Of a DNA stretch of 64,000 nt, positions 58,238-64,000 are shown one piece after another. The stretch covers positions 6,528,001-6,592,000 of the forward strand of contig NC_089241.1 in NCBI RefSeq assembly GCF_000512585.2, given 5' to 3'. The position numbers and the translations under genes are program-made. Position 1 is the stretch's first letter. The number at the start of each line of letters is the position of its first letter. The notes beneath the pieces were generated by a model. It saw nothing but the letters and a program-made list of their open reading frames with translations. It made no database searches and was not told where the DNA came from. The DNA is from Kwoniella bestiolae CBS 10118. Its lineage: Eukaryota; Basidiomycota; Tremellomycetes; Tremellales; Cryptococcaceae.

Positions 58238-60099
58238 TCACCAGCCCTCTTGGATCTTACTATCCTCGTCTTTCTCAGGTAGCCAGAATGTCTAGAGATC
58301 ACCACCATAAAAATCAGCTCAATCTCGTCGCGCAGCATTAAGAGAACTCGACTTACCAGATCCTCCCCACCAACCGCAAACATCTGCAACTTTGTATTAA
58401 ACCTCACGGCCCTGCTCATTCCATTCCCTCCTCTCAAAACCACCCTAGCCTGTAAATCAGGTATAGGCAGCGTATGCCATTGTATAGATTTGGGATCTTT
58501 CTGCCCATCGTCCAATTCCGCTCTGCTCAATTTGACCTGTCCACTCTCAGTAGTCGTGCTGGACCCAGTGTCTTTATCCGAAAGATCCCAAAAGAGGATG
58601 TTGCCATCTGCCGATCCGGAAATGACGAACCTCGAATCAGCAGTGAACGATACCTCCTCTCCACTGCATCCTCTCCTTGGGGCGTGGCCCTTGGTACCGT
58701 TCTTGTCTCGTTCTAATCCTTGGTGTCCCACTAACCTTCTTAGGGGTACAAGGTCGATAGCGTCAAGTAGGTAGTGTACGTCGGAGGAGGTTCCGATCAG
58801 GAGGTATTCCCCGTTGGAGGAGAAGGAGATGGAGGTGAAGATGGGTTTAGGCGGTGGGATGGAGTCTCGAGCGAAATTTATATCGTTGAGTGGTTGGAAA
58901 TTGAACGGTATCTGGGTAGGGAAGATATACACGATGATAAGCGTTGACCTACCCGAGCACAATGATATATACAACGATGTAACAGAGTACGGGGAAGAAG
59001 AAGACCACTCACCCTGTCCATCGTACTGGTAGCATACATCATGACCGTCTGAGTATCCGAGCAAGCCACAGCGAAGACCACCCCCTGACTATCCAGCGCA
59101 GCAATCGCCGATCCACCCACATCCTTGACCAGGCCCTATCAACCAAGACAGATAACATCAGCTCGCTAGATATATGAACAAGTATATAACGGACCAGCAG
59201 CTCAGCTCACCTTACACCCACTCGCTCTGAGATCCCACATCCTGACCGTCCCATCATCCCCAGCAGTGATGAACGTATCGTCTATAGGGCTCATATCGAC
59301 CGATCTGACTCTGCACCATCACAATCACTCTCGTCAGCTCCGGTTCCCGTACAACCTGCATGAGTTCACTACTTACCTCGCAGTATGTCCCTTGTAATAT
59401 GCCAAATACTTGTTATCGTGCATTGAATGATACCTCACCGCATGATCATCCCCCTTCGTAGAAGCATGTACGATCGTTCCCGTCTTATGGGTGAATCGGG
59501 GGAGGTCTATCCCGTATTTCCTAGAGTAAAGGGGTTTGATCTTCCTACAGTGTCAGGAGGTAAGGTAAGTACGAGACGTAAGGTTATGATGGCACTGATA
59601 AAGGCCATCTTTTTAAAGGAGATATCATTCATGACCAAAATCTTCACCGAAAGTGTGTAAGAGAGAAAGAGAGAGACAGTAACCCACCTCCCCTTCTTTA
59701 CATCCCACAATACAAACATATCATCGTTCCCCGCACTCACCATCCTCTCGCCGGCATCGTCAAAGCTCAAGCTCGTGATGTTCTTTCCAGCCGATCCCGC
59801 GTCGTTGGAGAGGGACGGGGGAGAAGGGAGCGACGTAGAGGATGACTCGGGGTCGAGGGCATCTTTGAAATGTTTCGAAGGGCGGAATTTGTTCTGCAGC
59901 GGTGGTGTATATCAGCTCACACCCTTATGAACAGGTAGAAGAGGAGGTAAACCCAAGAAGTGGGATGGGACAGGATACCCACGAGAAGATCCACACTGAG
60001 AGGTACCACCGCTGGTCTGTTGTTATGAGCTTGGGTCTGTCCTCCAGCTAAGCCCGTCCCTCTGGAGGAAGAGGAGGAAGGTCCAGCACCGTAGTTCAT
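58238..60099 (-). CDS. SWD2: Swd2/WDR82, WD40 subunit of COMPASS and the cleavage/polyadenylation factor (440 aa, 7 exons)
   Basis: Exons: 59983-60099, 59688-59893, 59377-59544, 59211-59310, 59013-59135, 58357-58911, 58238-58291. Starts with a Ser/Gly-rich tail, then NKFRPSKHFKDA, the usual Swd2 opening. WD repeats are recognisable at SLSFDDAGERMVSAGNDDMF - VLWDV, the HDNKYLAYYKGHTARV block, MSPIDDTFITAGDDGTVRMW - DLR, SISFSSNGEYLLIG and FVISGSADGNILFWDL, ending FWLPEKDED. Family proteins recruit Set1 H3K4 methyltransferase to transcribed chromatin and act in termination. The length exceeds the usual 320-340 because of an N-terminal extension and an insert in the last propeller blades (about residues 300-390). 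Same strand as its neighbours, with 272 bases to the LigD-like start. Confidence 0.93.
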
Positions 60100-60588
60100 C
60101 TTCCTTCTCTATACTTTGTGGACCAGTGTCTGTGTTTAAGACGTGAGATGAGAGATGAGAGTTGGGAAATTGTAATGCAAGGAATCAGTCTTCCAGGCGA
60201 GTGTGAGTTTATGGTGGTGTGAATGTCTGTAATTGGGAAAACACAATTGCAATGGAAGAAAGAAAGAAAGGAATGTTAATGTTGACACCTCTTTCATCTG
60301 TCTGGTGGAGGTTCGTCGACATCCCCCCAAGACCAAGTCCTGCTCATCCAGTACGGTTAATGCAAAGGTTTATAGTAGATACATATGATATCAGTCTATG
60401 CATATAGATATCAATGAATCATGACAAACAATGACAGACCACATGCCAGAGTTACGTCATTCTGTAGGTTAACATGATTTACACAGATCCCAAAAGTATA
60501 TATAGAAGAAAAGAATGAACAAAATGAAGTGGAAGATGGGAATATAGATAGTAAATATCATAGCCAAGGTCTTCCTTCACGCTGGTCA
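60100..60588. other. Intergenic region
   Basis: Promoter of SWD2 and 3' flank of the PHD-finger gene. AT-rich, nothing else seen. Confidence 0.5.
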
Positions 60589-63500
60589 CTACACAAGATG
60601 AGGTGTACCTGCGGGTCGCTGATTAGCCAAAGAAGGTTCAGGTGTTGGTAGTGCGTTGCCACCGACCGATAGCGCATTGGGTACTTGCGGTAGTTGAGCT
60701 TGAGGCGGAGGTCTGTTAGCTGAAGATAGAGGAATGAAGTTGGAATGACCCAATGAAGGAGGCGAAGGTTGTACCTGAGGATGGGATGATGGACCATTAT
60801 TCTGAATGTACGATCTAGCATGTGGAGGGGAGGTATGTTGCCCCTGAGGGTGCGCTTGGGGATGACCTTGAAATTGCCCTTGAGGCGATACCTGATATCC
60901 TTGTTGAGACGGAGAAGGATATTGAGGTTGTCCCTGTGAAGGTACAGATTGAGGAGTGGCAGGATACCTTTGTGCGGGTGAACTACCTTGATATCCGGTG
61001 GTTGAGGGCGACTGTTGTTGGCCTGGAGGATAAAACACGGCATACCCAGCAGGTCTATCTTCCCTAGCTGGCGGATGAGGGTATGGCAAGTAGAATTCAC
61101 CTGGACCCAGTGGTGGTGGGGGTGGTCTGGAAGGGTCGATGGGTGGTCTAGCATGTGGACCGGGTGATGAGCCTGGTAGCACAGGGTATGGTGAATGCGA
61201 TTGACTTAATGGATGAGGGTGAGCATGGGAATGACCATTGGCTTGGGAGGTGTACTGAGCAGGAGGAGGATGGATGGTATGTTCCGTTGAGACTCGCTGC
61301 TTCTTGCGTGCTGCGCGGTGTTGACATTCTTTGCACTAGATATCAAAGTCTATATTAGCATATATTGGACATACCAGAAGAGAAGGAAACACTCACCTTG
61401 AAATCGACTTGATCCCAATTTCTTCCAGGTCTACCTTCCCTAGCGTCCAACCGATCATGACACTCAGTATGTTGCCATCTCCCACAGTCATCACAGCAGA
61501 CCAGATCGAGATCCTCGTCCTAAAATAAGGGAAGAAGATATCGTCAGCTTAGTTCCCCTCTACACAGATCCACCCCACCAATTTGCTGTTTGCTCAAGTA
61601 GACACCAAAAGATCACTCACAATGTTCCATCCAACCTTCTTACAAACCTCGCAATTCAACTCCCACCTCTCACTAGGCGTAGCAGTCCCAGTCCCAGTCC
61701 CACCTCTAGGGGTATTCATCGTCTCATCATCCGAATCATCCGATACTTCCTCTCCTTCTCTCCTCCTCTTCCTCTTCTCCCTTCGTCTCTCCCTCCTCTC
61801 CCGTTCCTTCGCATCATCCTCTGCCTTCTTCAATAACGCTTCCTCCCTTGCTAAAGCCCTTTCCTCTCTCTCTTTTAACCTATCTTCCCTCGCCTTCTGG
61901 ATAGCTACTGCTTCATCCTCTTCCCTCTGTTTCCTTATTTCCTCAGTTCTGATCCTCTCCATCCTCTCTTCCATCTCTCTCTCAGCAGCTTCCCTCTTCA
62001 TAATTTCCTCCCGTTCCAGTTCCCTGGTGGCAATTCGTGATGATCGTTTTCGATTGTTCACCGCCTCTTGCTTGATTCGTTCCTGCTCCTTGGCCTGTAC
62101 ACGCATCGTACCATCAACATCGGATGACCAACCTCAATAAATGAAGATCGATAAAAGGACAGAAAGAAGGAAATAGAGATCTCTGAAATCGCATCAAAAC
62201 CACTCACAACTAAGAATCCAATGATGGTGGGTCCAACTTCTTCGGTTAACAGGGCATACAATGCTTGTTCGTCTGCATCTTTTGATTTGGCGAATTGTTC
62301 AGGGACTGTACGCCATTCGTATAGTGTCACACACACCTAAATGCACACATACACAGCATTAGCATGATTAGCATGATATGCCCTTAAACACGCTTTTTGA
62401 TGATCGAGGATAATGCACACTCACAGCTTCCCATTCCACAAAATCTGATGAGATATGCGATCGGCCTTCTTCCCATGATAAGATCAGGTCACTCTTTTTC
62501 TCGATCACTTCCGGTTTGATCTCTTCTACTATCTGTGCTGCTGATATAGCTTCTACATGCGTAGCTTCACCGTCCCCATTAACAGCTTTTTCCACGATAG
62601 CAGGCTCTGGCTGGCCATTTGCATCTCCGTGTTCCGTATCTCTGGTGACCCCTTCCTCCGCCGCTTCACCATCAACAACAGGCACTTCGCCATCCACTAT
62701 TGGGACCTGTTGTGTCTCGTTTTCCTCAATGACTCCCGTGTCATCGCCGTTTGTCTGCCCTGCTGCGTTTGCGATAGCATCTGGTCGTGAGGTCTCCGCT
62801 TGAGGATCCTCTGCAGCATCAGCTTCATGACCATTTGCAATAACCGCAGGAGGTTCTGGTTGGATGTACTGCAGGATCGTAATCAAATCAGCTCGTCTGG
62901 CTACCTCATTGGACAATAGACTCACCTCGCTATCAACTTTGACTTCTTCAGGTTCTTCCACAGTCTCTTCAGCAGCCACTGCTTCAACCACCTGCTCCTG
63001 CTCCTGGTCTTGCGTTGGCGGATCCACGTCCATCTTATCAACCTCTTCCCCACCACCTTCATCCAGATTCATCTCATCCTGCTTCTCCTCCCCATCATCT
63101 GTGATTGCAACGGGTACAGGCGACTTTCCCTTCCCCTTCCTAGCTCCACTAGCCAAAACCATCCTCTCATGTTCCTCCTCATCAGTCAGTTCACTCAATT
63201 CACTCTCATCCCCATCACTCTTCTTCGCTTTCCCCTTCCCCTTCTTGGATGATGTTTTCGCAGGGGTGGACAACCAATCTTCCGGTACCTGCTGCCATTC
63301 ATCATCCACATTCCGCAACCTCCTTGATACCCTCGTTCCCAACGGTAAAGGTGTATTCCTAGCTTTGGAAGGACTCTCCATAACCTCTTCCACATGGTTG
63401 TTCCTTGTTGATCTCGTCGATCTCGAACTTCCGGGCACATTTGTTGGAGTAATAGGAGGAATGGCAGAACCACGTTTCAAAGCTTGAGCGGTGGGTGTAG

Positions 63501-64000
63501 GGTTCCCATAGAAATTCACAGATTTCCTGCGTCGTCCCGATCCACTCAGGATCTCTTCTTCCTTCGGTGGGGGAGTAAGGGAGGGTTCAGGTGTAATTTC
63601 TCGTTTCTTGTGGGATTTTCTGGGTGCGGAAGTGGAGGAGTGGACGGATGGTCGCGATTTCCGAGCTGCTTTCTTGGCTTTCTGAGAGGATTTCTTGAGA
63701 GGACGAGGCGGAGGCGGGGGTGGGGGAGGTAATCGTTGGATCCATAGCCGGTTGTCTAAAGGGTATCAGATCAGACATTAGACTGTATGATAAAAAATGC
63801 TAAATTGACATACCATCAAATAACCAATATGTATTGCCGTCCTTATCCCATCCTACAGGTTCTACTCGCTACATAGTATAATCTATCAGCTTGTAATTAA
63901 AGATAAGACGAACCGAACGGCTGAGACCGACCTACCCATGATACAGCTTCTTCCTCGGATTTCAGTAATCCTCTGAATCTAGCTGGATCCTCTAATTGCC
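60589..64000 (-). CDS. WHIM and PHD-finger chromatin protein, Rsf1/Ioc2-like (3' part; continues past the right edge)
   Basis: Exons seen: 63936-64000 (partial), 63814-63868, 62926-63755, 62425-62868, 62208-62336, 61621-62094, 61397-61519, 60589-61335. The first visible part is a WHIM-type motif (RVEPVGWDKDGNTYWLFDDN - RLWIQR), used by ISWI-type remodelling partners to contact nucleosomal DNA. A long acidic, low-complexity region follows, then a conserved helical segment (LYEWRTVPEQFAKSKDADEQ), a charged coiled coil (about 62094-61750), and a PHD-like finger: CEVCKKVGWN, CCDDCGRWQHTEC and CKECQ across two introns. The C-terminus is Pro/Gln-rich. Order WHIM then PHD matches Rsf1 and yeast Ioc2. 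The start codon is outside the window. The 57-nt stretch 62869-62925 can be read as intron or exon. Confidence 0.85.

Overview
This window is nuclear DNA from a basidiomycete yeast of the Tremellomycetes, most likely a Kwoniella or Cryptococcus relative. The evidence is gene density, genes cut by many short introns (about 35-130 nt, GT..AG, often with CTAAC/CTGAC-like branch sites), exons as short as 3, 7, 11 and 13 coding bases, a 5S rRNA gene standing alone between protein genes, and the protein families present. All gene models were spliced by hand from the sequence. For nearly all of them the reading frame closes across every junction, and that is the main evidence for the exon limits. Lineage and functions are inferred from remembered family signatures, not from a database search.

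Left part (1-20,000): a small unknown gene (minus), an unknown 197-aa gene, a TANGO2/NRDE-family gene, and ribosomal protein uL23 (RPL25, minus) with a structured first intron. Then come two diverged tandem copies of a small hydrophobic protein family, one with a signal peptide and one without, with a small unknown gene between them. A Ptc2/3-type PP2C phosphatase, a glutamate-cysteine ligase regulatory-subunit homologue, an HD-domain phosphohydrolase (minus) and a small unknown gene follow.

Middle part (20,000-40,000): a protein with a restriction-endonuclease-like signature (minus), a microsomal cytochrome P450, a Trk-type potassium transporter, a short-chain dehydrogenase with an in-frame mitochondrial-presequence extension, a 20-exon long-chain acyl-CoA synthetase, an Hnt1-type HIT hydrolase (minus) and a trans-aconitate-methyltransferase-like enzyme.

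Right part (40,000-64,000): two MFS sugar transporters (both minus) on either side of a large multi-pass membrane protein of unknown function and the 5S rRNA gene. A gene-poor stretch follows (50,200-56,100) that holds two related small secreted cysteine proteins. The end of the window is a head-to-tail run of three minus-strand nuclear genes: a LigD-type 3'-phosphoesterase homologue, Swd2/WDR82, and the 3' part of a WHIM plus PHD-finger chromatin protein (Rsf1/Ioc2-like) that runs off the right edge.

No transposon, CRISPR array, virus or integrated element was recognised. The most unusual items are the LigD-like phosphoesterase, the leaderless/secreted paralogue pair, the tandem cysteine-rich secreted proteins, the dual-start dehydrogenase, the 16-bp inverted repeat inside the RPL25 intron, and a pair of identical 12-bp palindromes in a divergent promoter.
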